DNA of 64,000 nt. Origin: Atriophallophorus winterbourni (taxonomy: Eukaryota; Platyhelminthes; Trematoda; Plagiorchiida; Microphallidae). Below are positions 44,617-57,339 of the stretch, piece after piece. The position numbers and the translations under genes were made by a program. Numbering within the stretch: the stretch's first letter is position 1; every line of letters begins with the position of its first letter. The stretch is taken from NCBI GenBank assembly GCA_013407085.1, contig JACCGJ010001616.1:94552-158551 (forward strand), written 5' to 3'. The notes beneath the pieces were generated by a model. That model did not search any database, was not told where the DNA came from, and saw only the letters and a list, made by a program, of their open reading frames with translations.

Positions 44617-44799
44617 AACGTCGTAGGTCCGGCTCAAATCGAGTCGGACTGAGCAATACACACCGAAAAATAATTGTCCATTCAAGCCGTCCTCAACCAA
44701 TAAGACGCACACATGTCTTACCATCCAAAGAAGCCGGACCAATAACTTCGGTTTAAACCCCGTCATTACTCGGTGATGTAATTCACCCACCATCTTTGA

Positions 44800-47480
44800 C
44801 ACGTACTCAAATTACCTGCTCAAATGAATCGTCTTTGCTGTCAACATCGACTGTCAAATTTTTGTATACGAATGTCCAATGCTTGACAAACAAACTACAC
44901 GAATTGACTGAACTATCTACCACACAGTAGTGATTGCTGTAACTGAGAAATGGTGTCATCCAACTTTAAAAGACAATAAAGTTGTCATTGGAGTTATCTC
45001 TAATTCGTCGCGATCGCCTGACTCGAGGAGGTGGTGTTGCTCTTTACCACATTCGGAGACTGCTCTGCTAAGAGATCACTGATGACGATTTACAACTGCA
45101 AGAGACATTATTGTTCTCGCTGAATGTAAAAGCAGGGGGAAAATGTATAGTGGGTGTGATTTACCGTTCAACCTCAGTCGACGAAGCCTACAATTCAGCA
45201 TTACTTGCAAATATACGCTACGAGACTACTAGATACCGCGGCAGACTTCTACTGATTGGAAACTTTAATCTGCCGAACTTTAAGGGACATTCAGTTCATC
45301 CAGAAAATTCCTTCAATGTTTTATTTCAACAGTTGCAAGAAGAAATTCCACTCTACAACCATATTTTCAACAATACCCGATTTCGTGGTTCTGATACGCC
45401 GTCTATCTTGGACCTAATACTGACAAATCAAGAACACGTGATTAAAAGTTTCACTTACGAAGCTCCAATAGGACTCAGTGACCACTTAGTTATTACGTTT
45501 GACTATTTTTGCCAGGCAATCAGAACAAGTGGCATCAACAATGTGATTAGAAAAATTGACTTTCCACAACTTAAATCAACTCTTAAGTACGCCACAGTCC
45601 CTGGTCTTAAGTCCGACAACGTGCACGATCAATGGCAGTGGATAATAACCGAACTTAAATTTGCCGTTGAAATGCACTCTCATTTTGTTCCAAAAGTGCA
45701 AAAAATGGATATACATTTAAGTTGAGAAGCGGAACACGAAAATGGTTGACCTTGCGAAATGCTGCATGGCGAGCTCATTAACGTGATACCACTGTTGAGA
45801 GTTGAAACATTCCGTTTGCTGAGAAATGAGGTAAACGAACTTGTTGTTCAAGACAAAATGAATTATCAAAATCATTTACTGAACAAAATGGAATCAATCC
45901 CCAAAATTCTCTACCAGATCAAAAATAACAGATCAAGGCTGAAACCAGGAGTTGCCGCTCTAAAGACACGTGATGATACAACAACCACAGCATCGCATGT
46001 GCCAAAGTTCTAGCCTATTCCTTCTCCACTGTCTTCACGAAAAACCATTGAATGTCCCTCAACTTCCGTCATCTCACCCGAAAATGTTTGACAACAACTA
46101 ACTATTAACTCGGAGCGTGTCCTCCGCATATTGCTAAATCTCAACTCGAGAAAATCTCCCGGATCTGACGAAATTACCCCGTTGATTCTCAAATCTGTGC
46201 TTATTCTTTGTGTACGCCTCTCACATACTTGTTTAACCACTGTTTAACCCAAGGGTTCGTTACCTGTGATCGAAAGAATAGCATCATTAACCCCATCCAC
46301 AAAGGAAGAAACCGTTCTGAAGTATCCAACTATCGACCAGTAACACTACTACCGGTGATCCCTAAAGTGATGAAGCGCCTCGTAGCAAACAGCGTCACAA
46401 AACATCTGGAAGACAATTGTTTGCTCGCAGACGAACAACACGGCTTCAGAAAAAGAAACTCTTGCAAACCTTCTGCTTGCCCTCGATGACTGGACAAAAG
46501 CTGTAGACAAAGGTCTCACATTACACGCTTGTTATCTCGATATGTCAAAAGCATTCGATCGTGTAAATCACAGTCTGTTACTGCAAAAATGGAGCTATGT
46601 GTATTCAAGGGTTTTTTACTAGCCTGGTTTGAGGATTATATCCGCGACCGTGTCATTCGAGTAAGGGTTGATGGTGCTTTGTCAAAATCTTGTTATTTGC
46701 GGATGACATCAAGCTGTGGACACAAGTACGTACAACTGAGGATTGCAGAAAGCTTCAGCTGGACCTTACAAGACTGGTCAGTCAGAAATAAACTACTTCT
46801 CAATGTCAGAAAATGCAAGGTTTTGACTGATGGAAAACATTTTGACTATTCCTACACCCTCAGTTCCCATATTCTTGAAACACTGATAAGGAGAAGGACA
46901 TGGGTGTGTGGGTCAGAGGCACTTTGAAACCGTCACAAAACGTCACAGCTGTCCATGAATAGACGTCACGAGTACTGCTTCTGCTGAAACGCGTGCTCGA
47001 GAGTTTCACTAAGCATAACCGTTCATCGAATAATTAATACGCACTTGAGGCCAACCATGGAGTATGCGGTTCACGCTTGGTCACGATGGCTACAGAAGGA
47101 CATCAGCCTCTTGCGGTTTGGAGCACAAACAATACGAAAATCTTATTGCAAGTCTCAATCTATTCGACTCTCGCTACCGCCGTCTTAGAGTTGATTTGAT
47201 ACTTATGTTCAATATACTGCATGCCCCCAACCATCCCCCAAATGAACTATTCACGCGACTACCACCCAGAACCAGCCGGAGTCACGACTTTGCAGTACTT
47301 ATTCCCGACTCGAGACGAAACTGTCGAAGGTGTTTTTATTCTGTATGTGTAATCTTTACTTGGAACTCCCTACCTTGTAATGTTGCACATTCACCCAACT
47401 TGAATATATTCAAATTGAATTTGGACAATTTCATGTTGACCAATCCAAACTTTTTACACCATAAAAGCTTTGAACTTTGA
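44800..47480 (+). pseudogene. CR1-like ORF2, broken
   Basis: Endonuclease: VGVIYRSTS, IGNFNLPNF (Asp to Asn in GDFN), PSILDLILT, GLSDHL (45111-45725). RT: SRKSPGSDEITP, PIHKGRN, NYRPVTLL, EQHGF (46208-46489), LDMSKAFDRVNH (46535-46570), a deletion joining VRVDGALSKS to LFADDIKLW, NVRKCKVL, and thumb to 47480. At least six breaks. Confidence 0.8.
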
Positions 47481-47639
47481 AAACAGTTTCTGTGCAATGG
47501 ATTTATACTTGATTCCTGAACTGCTCAGTACGCAAACAAATTCGGTTTTTCTACCCATGTTATTCGTAATTTCCATATTATTATGTGGTTATTGTCAAGC
47601 TATATGCAATTGAATTGAATTGAATTGAACGCTGATGTG

Positions 47640-48656
47640 TTTGTTTAATAATATTTTTATAGAGTAACATTATAATAGCTATTTGCATCGGGAATTCAGG
47701 TAAATATGTAAGAAAATTTAACTAAACTGATTGAAATTTCTTTGGGGGATCTACAAATAATAATTCCGGTACATTTACACGGAGTTACTTGTTTTAACAT
47801 AATACCATCATATGGCTGCCATGTACATGCTTGGTCGCAATCGCATTTATGAGGCAAACGACACCTGTTTTAAATTTTTGTAGAAATTATTGAAATTATT
47901 TACCATACAGAATAATAAAATTTTCTCTCCGTAAATTGCAGATGATTATGAGGGAACAAATCTGACACGTATGTTATAACAAATTGAAACCTGTCAAAAA
48001 CGGTTGCTTAATTTAATTTTTAAAAGATGTTAAAATTGACCGGAAATGAAGTATGAGCTCAATTAAACTTCATAATGTTCTTCTCACAGCTCACTCGCAT
48101 ACGCAGCTGAACCGATTCAAATCTGCGTAACGATATCATCTGAAGTCAGTAAGACTAGTTCCCATGAGCCGATGAAAATGATGAATTTTTGTTTCTCATA
48201 AAAACACCAGTTATTCTCAAATTCAAACGTGAATTTCACGTAGTTAAGAACGTTAGCATATTTTAATTATTGGCAATAATTAGGAACTTACGTGGTTCCG
48301 AATCTAGTTAAATTGGTCTAAGTGATTGTTGCATGATACTAAAAACACAATCTGAATAATTGAATTTGGCCACAAAGATGCGAAGGCGGCTTACATGATC
48401 AAACATTTGTTAATCATGTATATGCTATTTCTATGCACGCTGATCCTGATCGTAATATATGCACCTGAAACAAGCAAACAGCTGGTAACTTGTTGGGAGC
48501 TGAGTGTTGTGTGTAAATTTTAATTCATTTGGTTGTTTCAAGCCCTGAATTTACCCATCTACATGTGATGGGCACTGTATTTGAAATGTTGTTAGGGTCA
48601 GTTGTTTGCAACAGAATATTACAAGTTCCAACGTAATTCACCAATTCAAACTAACG
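47640..48656. other. Unique AT-rich DNA
   Basis: Nothing recognised. Confidence 0.4.
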
Positions 48657-48890
48657 TTACTTGATGATAGCAACCGGCACCAAACCGCCTTTGGGATGGG
48701 CGTGATGCAAGAAAGCCTTAATGCCAAATACCTTCGAATTTATGTCATTCACATGTGTTTCGTCACATGTGATGGACATTGACATACCCTCGCAAATCTC
48801 AACATCATCATTGATTATTAGCATGCAGATCGTTTTTAGATTGCCCTTGTCGTATAGCTGTAAACCGCACCAAAATACTTGTTGGTCGGT
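48657..48890 (-). CDS. Candidate terminal host exon, unknown protein
   Basis: Minus-strand acceptor ttttaatgcatttcattcag precedes 77 open codons ending TAA at 48657-48659 (phase 0). The product has VFWCGLQLYDKGNLKTIC, ICEGMSMSITCDETHV and ends GGLVPVAIIK. Codon composition is distinctly more GC-rich than the surrounding AT-rich DNA, as expected for real coding sequence. Family unknown. Confidence 0.45.
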   Translation of the reverse strand, partial: TDQQVFWCGLQLYDKGNLKTICMLIINDDVEICEGMSMSITCDETHVNDINSKVFGIKAFLHHAHPKGGLVPVAIIK

Positions 48891-48939
48891 CTGAATGAAA
48901 TGCATTAAAATGTGCATATTCATTGAATCACGTTGCATT

Positions 48940-51420
48940 TTATTATCTCGATATAATGAGTTGCACAGTGTTTACATTTTTGTTTATGTACCATAAAAAT
49001 TGAGTATGTGTGGATAAAAAATTGAGAAAAATCTCGATGTAGCAATACGAAGATTTGATTCAAATTATATGTTCAATAGATAAAATAACAATATTAATAC
49101 CCGAGTATAACCAAGGCAATGATGAAACATAAAATACTCACAACTTTGAGAAACATACATTGAAAACTCTATGTTTAAAGGCTGTTACAACGCTCACCGA
49201 TGATCTAAACACCAGTGTCTATCAGAAAATATTGCTCGGTGAAATATACGACAAACTCAATCGAAATATATGTTATCTCTTTTACAAATTTCATTCAACC
49301 TTTCCCTATAGTAATAACAAATTGAAATTTAAAACTCCATAATATCAAATTTTGCCAGATCAGCAAATTTGCTAGATTAATTCAATTTTTCACAAAAAAA
49401 TTAAAATTTATCTCACGCAAAATCTCACATTTCACTGGCAGTTTATTACATGCCATCGATGGAAGCAGGTAAATTCGGAGCTTCATTATATATGCTCTAT
49501 TATATTTTAGTCTACAGGCTTATTGCGTGTTTCGTGTGGTACATTTTAGCAATTCAATATTGCATAATTTTAAATAATTTTCCTGCAATTGAAACGGAAC
49601 AAGATACCAAAATCTAGAAAATGTCCCATCGTTTATTAGACTTTGCAAAATGTTATCCAACAACGGCTAACAATTCGTTTATGATTTTCTCCTTGATTCA
49701 TGAGTCGCAAATGCTGATCGCGTTTTCCTTATCTGTTTGTTGCAAACAACAAAAACCCGGTCGTTGTCTGTAAACGATGGAGATGTATTTAAATAGGGAT
49801 CTTCTGTTTGGTTCGATTATCATAATTATCCGTTTGTATAAGTTTCGTATTCACAAATCAAGATTAATGATTCAATTCACTTCAATTTTAATGGTCTAAA
49901 AAGCATAGAGCTTTATAAAAACCACAGAATAATAAGGCAACAACGAACAATATAACAAAGAGAAATAGGATTAGGTTGTTTACTGAGCAGTTCAAGAATC
50001 AATTAAAAATCCAAAGTGCAGAAATTGTTTTCGATTTGTGGGATACAAATGTAGATGCATGGTGTTAAGATGTATATTTTTCTTCGATGCACGGGTTTAG
50101 GGCCAAAAAGGCATCAAGGCTTCTCTTGAACAGTTATTGCATCAAATGTTCTCGAAAATAAAAATATTTCGGGCTGTCAATCGTGTGAAGCAATAAGTAG
50201 AGATCGGATTGACACATCAAATAAGATTATATGTAGGTGGTTAACAGAGAAAGCATAATCTCCGGATTCAGGGCAAACTTCGGCATGTAAGGCGAGGTGA
50301 GGTACAAAATATTTTATTTTGTAGCGCAAATTATCTAGGCTCATTTATATGACAGTTATCTGTAATCATTCGGATATGCATATATGGAAACTTCATGAAC
50401 CAACCATCTTAAGAAGATTCAAATTCTACATACATGAAGTGTGATGAGTGAACGGTGCTGTGCGATAAGTTCAAGAATAGATTTCATTGAAAGAATCAGG
50501 AATATAAGTTTCACGGCTCTCTTATTCATTCTGAATAAGAATTGGTTCCTTCATGTTACAATATTGTTAGGAGATTCATGATAATAAACACAATATGTAT
50601 TTTGGCAGTTTAAAGACACTTTGGTAAATGCATAGGATGATTTTCAAAACTAAAATGCTTGTTTATGAAGCAGCGATATTTCGTTTAATATTTCAAAGCT
50701 GAGAGATGCGGTTGCAAACGTCAAGAGTTGTACAATCGAAGGAAGTTTTCAACCGTTGGTTTAATGAGCGAATTATATTTGCTCGATATATCAATTGGGT
50801 ATCTTTGCGTCAAATGTCGGATGCGAAAAAACGAGATATACCCACTTTTCCGGAGAAAACAGACTGCATCACCTAAGAGAGAGAATCAGCGCTCATGATA
50901 CTTGTCGTCGGCAACAATATTGTCAATTTAAAACAAAGTTGTCAAATATGAATGATTAATTGGGTACGCCTAACTTCTATGGGCTCACTGGTGAAAAAGC
51001 GACTATGTAGTTATCTGAAGTGATCGCAAAAAAACGATAAATTGGTTGGAAAGTTAAATTCAAAATTTTGGGAACCTGGCAAATCCTCCCTTTTATTCAG
51101 CCATGCAAAAATAAGTGATTATTCTTTCCGCGCATTGTCGTTTGACATTCCAAAACGTAGTTTTAGATTTTATTTGTATTGAATAATTCTGTGTATATTT
51201 GTGTTCGCTTCATGGTATTACATCTCGCACATTAGCAGGTTTCCAAAAAAGCCCGGTCGGTAAATGTGAGTACGGATATTTTTTATATAGGCAAAACAAG
51301 CCTCTATCGAATGGTATGTGAACAATAAAGTACAATTATAGAACTCCTCACGTAGCGCCTCTTTTCCGTGAACCAGTAGGCATGAAATCAGTTAGAAGTG
51401 ATATCTAGTGCAGATATGTT
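48940..51420. other. Unique AT-rich DNA, no gene supported
   Basis: Short ORFs such as 49160-49342 lack motifs. Includes a TTCAATT-type tail scrap near 49876-49910 (minus-strand CR1 3' UTR with an agcatagagctttataaaaac motif), suggesting a very short 5'-truncated CR1 copy running to about 50130. Confidence 0.4.
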
Positions 51421-51423
51421 CAA

Positions 51424-52191
51424 CGTAATTCAAAGTAATTCAAAGTTTCAATGGTCCAAAAAGTAAATAATTTACAGTGACCACAGATTAAAAATATAGG
51501 GAATTCATGAAAACAACACAAATGTTTCATACACATGGAAAGTTAGCACCTGTATTCAGGTGCCAGGTTGGGTTTGGTCAGCATAGACTAGTCAAGTTCA
51601 GCCTTGAACATGTTCAATCTTGTTGCGCAAATGATATTTGGGGGCAGGGAGTTTTATCGAAAACAGACTCTGACAGCAAAGAAAAACCTTCGACAATTTG
51701 ATCTGGAGTGTGGAATAAATAACTTGTATCCATGCGATCTGCTACCACGTGCTTCTTGCCGATGTAACAGGTGTTCAAGTGGGTGATCCACTGTATGCAG
51801 AATATTGAAAAGCAGGATCAAGTCACCCATGAGACGACCGTACGAAAAGTCAAAAATGTTAAGTGTTGCAATCCGCTGCTGTTGTATTGTCCGGTCCCCA
51901 GTTTTGTAACGCGGTGGTATACCCGTTGAAGCAAGGTCATGTCCTTTTGTAACCATGGGGACCATGTTTGAACAGCATACTCCATTGTTGGTCTGATAAA
52001 GGTGTTAATTATACGTGGGTGTATCTGCTTTGAGAAACGACCAAAGATCCTTCTGAGCAACGCTTAGTTTTGGCAGGACTTTTTGTATACAACAGAACAG
52101 TGCCGTGAAGACTTCAGGTCACTGCTCATCCACACGCCCAGGTCTTTCTCTTCAGTAAGTCAGAAAGTTGCTGAGCTCCCAAAGAGTATGC
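51424..52191 (-). pseudogene. 3' part of the interrupted CR1 host element
   Basis: YSLGSQQLS, LLRRIFGRFSKQIHPRIINTFIRPTMEYAVQ, a frame change, then RIATLNIFDFSYGRLMGDLILLF and the 3' UTR and tail. Very similar to 9840-10618. Confidence 0.85.
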
Positions 52192-53680
52192 CCAAGATTC
52201 AAGATTCATGAATTTATGGTATAAAAAAGCTCGTAGCTGTACAACACCACAGGATATTCGTATAAGGACAATAAATATATATACAAAAAAAAGATTGAGT
52301 CTTCAGAAAGATCGACAGTTTTGTAGTTGCAAAAAATGCCATGTATTATTGCGGTATGATGGGTAAAAAAATATTCGTTTGGAAAAAAAAATCATGTTAT
52401 ATATACGGGATATATGGTAGAATTACTACGCACAAATATATCCAATTCGTTCCTGAAAATCCTTCCACTAGATGATTGGACAACATCTGACGGTAGGGAG
52501 TTCCATAAGAAACAAACGCGCACCGAATAGAAGAACCGACGGCAGTTCCGGTGGGAATGTGGAATATCAAATGCAAATGGGTGAGTACGTGTGGCATGGC
52601 TTGACCGGAGGCGAAATTGATGCCTCAGAGGGTGCGCCTCGGAGTTCATTATTTTGTAGGTTAGTATTAGATCGAATCGAACCCTTCTGCGAAGCAGTGT
52701 ATCCAAATTAAGCTGCTCGAGTCGATTCTCATATGGTAGGTTGCGGAGGCAGCCAACCATTTTAGTTGCTCTGTGATAGATCCTCTCGAGCAGCTTGATG
52801 TCCTTTTGTAGCCACGGTGCCCAAGCTTGCACTGAGTAATCCATCACCGGGTTAATATACGTATTTATGAGCATGGGAAATGATTCCCGGAAAAAATGTC
52901 CGAAAATACGCCGAAGCATACCTAGCATGCGGCTAGCTCGGTTGTACACTGCTTCGCATTGCATGCTAAACTTCAGACTTCCACTAATCCATATGCCGAG
53001 GTCTTTTTCTTTGGTTGTTCATTCCAGTTGATTTGGTCCAAGGTTGTATGAGAATGGAAAATCTTTGCCTATTTGCAACATTTTACACTTTCGGAAGTTG
53101 AATGGAAGTTTATTTCTCTCCGACCAGCTATTCAATAGATCCAAATCGCTTTGTAAGCGCAAACAGTCCACGCTTGACTTGATTCGCATCCAAATTTTAA
53201 CATCATCCGCAAAGAGAACCATTTTGGCTGTGACAAGTTTCGGAAGGTCGTTGATGTAGACCAAAAAGAGAACCGGACCAAGTACCGAACCTTGTGGGAC
53301 ATTGCTAGTGGCCTCGATTTCCCCAGACATCATACCATCGATACGTACAGGTGCTTTGCGATCAAGAAGGTAACTTATCAGCCAGACAAGAAGGCACCCA
53401 TTAATACCAACTTGCGCAGCAGTATAGATTTGTTCACGCGATCAAACGCCTTTGATATGTCCAAGTAACACGCATGCACGCAACCACCATTATCCACTGC
53501 CTGCATCCAGTCATCCAGTGTCTCCAGTAGGTTAGTCAAGCAAGAACGAGACTTTCTAAATCCATGTTGCTCTCTGGACAACAAGTTTTGGCCTTCGAGA
53601 TGACTCAAAATTCTTTCGCACACAATTCGGTCCATAATTTTTGAGATCACTGGGAGGAGTGTAACAGTGCGGTAATTAGC
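52192..53680 (-). mobile_element. 5'-truncated CR1-like insertion with CTTGAAT-type tail
   Basis: Starts at the codons for NYRTVTLLP (53680), carries AFDR, SNVPQGSVLGP (first Gly replaced: S-N-V), LFADDVKIW (intact active site, 53333-53019), thumb (52964-52392, intact 190 codons) and a tail at 52192-52219. Closely related to the thumb regions of the 37-40 kb and 58.6-63.5 kb elements. Confidence 0.88.
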
Positions 53681-54619
53681 TGTGAATTCGAAAGTTTTAC
53701 CGACGTTCAACATTTGACATTTTTGTATGTTGAATGGTAAGCAATTCCGCAAGGACCAATTATGAAGTGCTTTGAGATCTTTTTGGAGAGTTTGACAATA
53801 TTCTATGGTGCGTATGCTAGTCCAGACTTTGATGTCATCCGCAAATAAAATGATTTTTCTGCGTACTATTTCGGGTATATCATTCGCGTACACGAGGAAG
53901 AGTATTGGCCCCAAGACTGAACCTTGAGGTACGCCACTTGTAACGTCTACTGGGCTGGATAGTGACCCATCAACTCTAACCCTTATAACTCCACCAGTCA
54001 AGTAATCCTTTATCCAGGCCAATAGTCTGCCGCATACTCCGAGCTGCTCCAATTTTTGTAGCAGTATGCTGTGGTTAACACGATCAAAAGCTTTAGACAT
54101 GTCCAAGTAACACGCATGGATAGGGCATCCATCGTCCACGGCTCGAGTCCAATTATCAAAAGTTATGAGAAGGTTGGTGAGACAGAAGTGTCTTGTCCTG
54201 ATTCCGTGCTGTGCGATGGAAAAAAGCTTATTTTGTTCCAAGTGTTTGATAAGTTCGTCGGCCAAAAGTCGTTCGAGAAGATTAGAGACCACTGGCAACA
54301 ACGTGACTAGTCTGTAGTTAGTCACATCAGATCGGTTCCCTCCTTTAAATATCGGAGTGATTAGTCCCCATTTCCAGTCATTAACAACCGTGCTACAACT
54401 GAAGGACAGGTTGAAAAGGTCAGAGAGTGGTGGGAATAGAGCATGGGCGCATTGCTTTAGGATGAATGGTGTTATTTCATCAGCACCTGGAGATTTTTTT
54501 GTATTTAACCCGCGTAGCTTTACCAGGACACTCTCAGGTTTCACAACGATTTTGTGTATTGTATTCTGCGGTCGGAATGCAGGTATGTCGTAGGATACGC
54601 GCTCGTTAAGGCAGAACAC
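53378..54619 (-). pseudogene. Accidental in-frame fusion of two RT fragments (413 codons)
   Basis: The first three quarters are RT of the host element: KKSPGADEITP, IFKGGNRSDVTNYR, AQHGIRTRHFCLTN, YLDMSKAFDRVNH, SGVPQGSVLGP and LFADDIKVW, up to VGKTFEFT. It continues without a stop into the inserted element at NYRTVTLLPVISK, QHGFRKSRSC and YLDISKAFDRVNK. This is one open frame with two sets of RT finger motifs; it results from nested insertion and is not a natural domain architecture. Confidence 0.85.
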
Positions 54620-54718
54620 TCTAGAGTAAAATTTAGCGAGTTCGTTAGCGGCTTCGAGAGCTGTTGAAGTAGTTCCAGTCGTAGTAAGTAAAGCGGAAAC
54701 ACCTGTCTTCGCCCTGGC

Positions 54719-55983
54719 CTATTTGTTCACGATCTGGAAGAGGAGCTTCGGATTTCGTTGAACTTTATCCATCAGATTCATTCGATACTTTTCTTTATCC
54801 TCCTGTACAAGTTTGGTAACTTTGTTTCTCAACAAACGGTAAGATTCCCAAGATTCAGGTGTTGAATGCAGTACGTGGATTCTCCACGCACAGATTCTTA
54901 CCTTTATCCAATTCCGTGTTCGACTCCGGATCACGAATTTGAATCCTTTTTTGAGTTGTTTTGAAACATATTTTGAGTGGAGTTCTATTTTTCGGTTTAT
55001 TTTCTGAAGTATCGATGACCAGCATTGTTGGACATCAGTGCTAATCGGTGCACAGTCGGTGACTTCTTGAAGAGACAATAATAATGCAACCGTATCGATT
55101 TTTCTTATCAACTTCTGAGCATCACTTTCTCTTTTCGCTTCACATATATTGTCGAAAAAAATAACTACATGATCACTCTTCCCAAGAGATTCTTCATAGC
55201 GGATATCCTCGATCAGATTTTCCTCGCTCGTCATAACAAGATCGAGAATATACGGAGTTTTTGTGCCTCTGAAGCGAGTGGTGCTTGAGATGTGGTTGAA
55301 TAAAGGAAGTTCGTTGAATATTTTGTAGAATAGATGATCAAGACAGTTCACCTTTGAAATCTCGCTTTCAATAAATTCGGGAGATTAAAGTCACCCATGA
55401 TTTGATATTTGGAAACAACCAGCTGAGTTTTCTCAATCAAATTAGCATTGTATTCTTCGTCTGCTGACGGTGTTCGGTAAATTACACCAAGAACACAGTT
55501 TTCACCTGTTGCTAATTCAAGTGAACACTAAAGTGTATCTTCCAGTATCAAATCATTATCCGTGTTATTTCTGAACGTGAGGTGTTGATCATAGTAAATA
55601 GCAACAACTCCTCCTCCACGATCCATTCGAGTATGATGAAATAGAAACATGTTTGGAATAGAAATTTCTACCTCAACTTATTTCTGATTGAACCAAGTTT
55701 CCGATACGGCTATCAGGAGTGGTGAATATTTTTGACGAAGCTCGATTAGTTCAGGTAACTTATTTATCAAGCATTGTGCGATGGTGTATAAACATTTGAT
55801 GGCAGATCTTGATAAAAGTGTTGGATGATGAGTATTTGAGCAGGTAAGTTGAGTATGTTTCACAAATTGTGGGCCTCGTGTTAATGGGTATATTACATCA
55901 CCGACTCCGACAGATTTGGTCGACATCCGTTTTTGAAGCAGGAGTCCCGGCATCACTGTGCTCAGTACCAACGGGTCCGGCAA
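54719..55983 (-). pseudogene. CR1-like endonuclease and linker
   Basis: SAIKCLYTIAQCLINKLPELIEL and AVSETWFNQK (to 55678), a frameshifted middle, then PLFNHISSTTRFRG, YILDLVMTSEEN, GKSDHVVIFF and the linker to PKLLFQIVNK (54719). Confidence 0.75.
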
Positions 55984-56230
55984 CTTTCACGATAGAGCAG
56001 GTTTTCAGGTGTTTACTGACAGTTTTGATCTCGCGTGGAACTTTGAATCGATACTGTTTCCAGTTGTTGAGCACGATGTTCACCATAGTGGTGGTCAAAT
56101 GTGTCAGTTTAAAAGGTCGTGGACCATTACCTTCGTAATTCGATGATTTCGGGATTCGGAACGTTGCGCTCAGTTTTGTGGTTACATGATAAACCAATTT
56201 AGGATGCCAGCGTGTTTTGTTATTTGTCAT
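55898..56230 (-). pseudogene. CR1-like ORF1, last part only
   Basis: FRIPKSSNYEGNGPRPFKL and KVPREIKTVSKHLKTC match the ORF1 C-terminus of the 43-47 kb element; 5' truncation lies near 56190. Confidence 0.65.
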
Positions 56231-56269
56231 TTAGGCGATACATCCGTTGGAACTATTGGGTGTTTATCA

Positions 56270-57257
56270 TTGTTTTTGTACCTGGGTGAGGGAAATCATT
56301 GATTAAAAGATAAGCACAGGGATGAATCGTGAAATAATCAAATGAATAACACCCTCTGTGGGTTGATGTTGGATTGCATGTTGGATTGCATGTCGGGCAA
56401 CCTGTGATTTAAAAGGAATAGTATCAGCATAGGAACAGCGATTTGGCCACCACATATTCGTTCCTTATTTCTTTACACTAATATATAAAATTCTCAATAA
56501 TGCCTTACTTGAATGAATTACGCAATATTTCAACTTAACACAATTTATTTGTACAACAGTATATGCGTGCGCATTTGTGAGTTTATTATAATTAATAAAC
56601 ACGCTGTATTCAAAATATCATTTTGTTTGCAATTCGATTATATATATCATATCGCTTTCAAAACAAATTTGTAAACAAATAAACATATATACACCTGCAT
56701 ACAAAACAGCTTGTCACGTACAGATTTAGATCGTTAGTCCTTGAAGGCGGTCCAAATAGTGGAAGGGAATGCTATAGTTCAAAGCTCCACTGAACTATGT
56801 CTACACCAAATCATGACATGTTTTCAGGATTCAACCTCGATGAATAATCCGGAGCTGAATTCCTGCAAACTTCCTCAACGCCATTGTTGTGTCAAAATAT
56901 CAGCATAGCTGTTTCTTGAGTTCAAGTTGTGTATTGGAACTCTCCTGGCATAACATCAACGCACTGATCGAAAAAGATACCCCATTGAGCTTCTATTAAT
57001 AAATACACGTATCTGCTCTAAAATGGGAAACACAAACGCTAGATCCATCCATCCAGTATTTCATGATAACGTCTCGAATATTGAAGGCGTAAGAAAATAT
57101 GCTATGAATAAATGTTAGGTAAAATATGTTGATCCGGCTTTCCTAAGAAAGACGCCGTAACCAGAGACAGGTCTGAAAACAGAAAGAGGTTAAACATTTT
57201 CATGAAAAAGAAGGCGATTTTGATGTACATCGATGGTCGTGATTGACCGAAGTAGCC

Positions 57258-57264
<7 letters not shown>
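56270..57264. other. Unique DNA, nothing recognised
   Basis: No ORF or repeat seen. Confidence 0.4.

Positions 57265-57334
<70 letters not shown>
57265..57334. repeat. (TA)n microsatellite
   Basis: About 35 uninterrupted TA units; the Tyr-Ile ORFs on both strands are artefacts of it. Confidence 0.95.
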
Positions 57335-57337
<3 letters not shown>

Positions 57338-57339
57338 TA

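Larger units (their letters stand above)
42980..47632 (+). mobile_element. Mosaic CR1-like element with (TTGAA)n tail
   Basis: ORF1, ORF2 and a tail at 47608-47630. The first part of ORF1 and the last part derive from different subfamilies (junction near 44405), and the RT has lost a block around PQGSVLGP (near 46680). Many stops and frameshifts. Confidence 0.8.
51424..56230 (-). mobile_element. CR1-like element interrupted by a second CR1 insertion
   Basis: Minus strand: end of ORF1 (56230-55898), endonuclease (55983-54719), RT to the codons FEFT at 53681, then after a foreign insert (53680-52192) the RT resumes with YSLGSQQLS at 52191 and continues through the thumb to a TTTGAATTAC-type tail at 51424-51448. 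The plus-strand relative at 9840 reads FEFTYSLGSQQLS without interruption, which proves the insertion. Confidence 0.9.

Noticed and set aside
53378..54619. Novel protein with two RT domains
   Set aside because: The second domain belongs to a nested insertion with its own tail; the in-frame joint is accidental.
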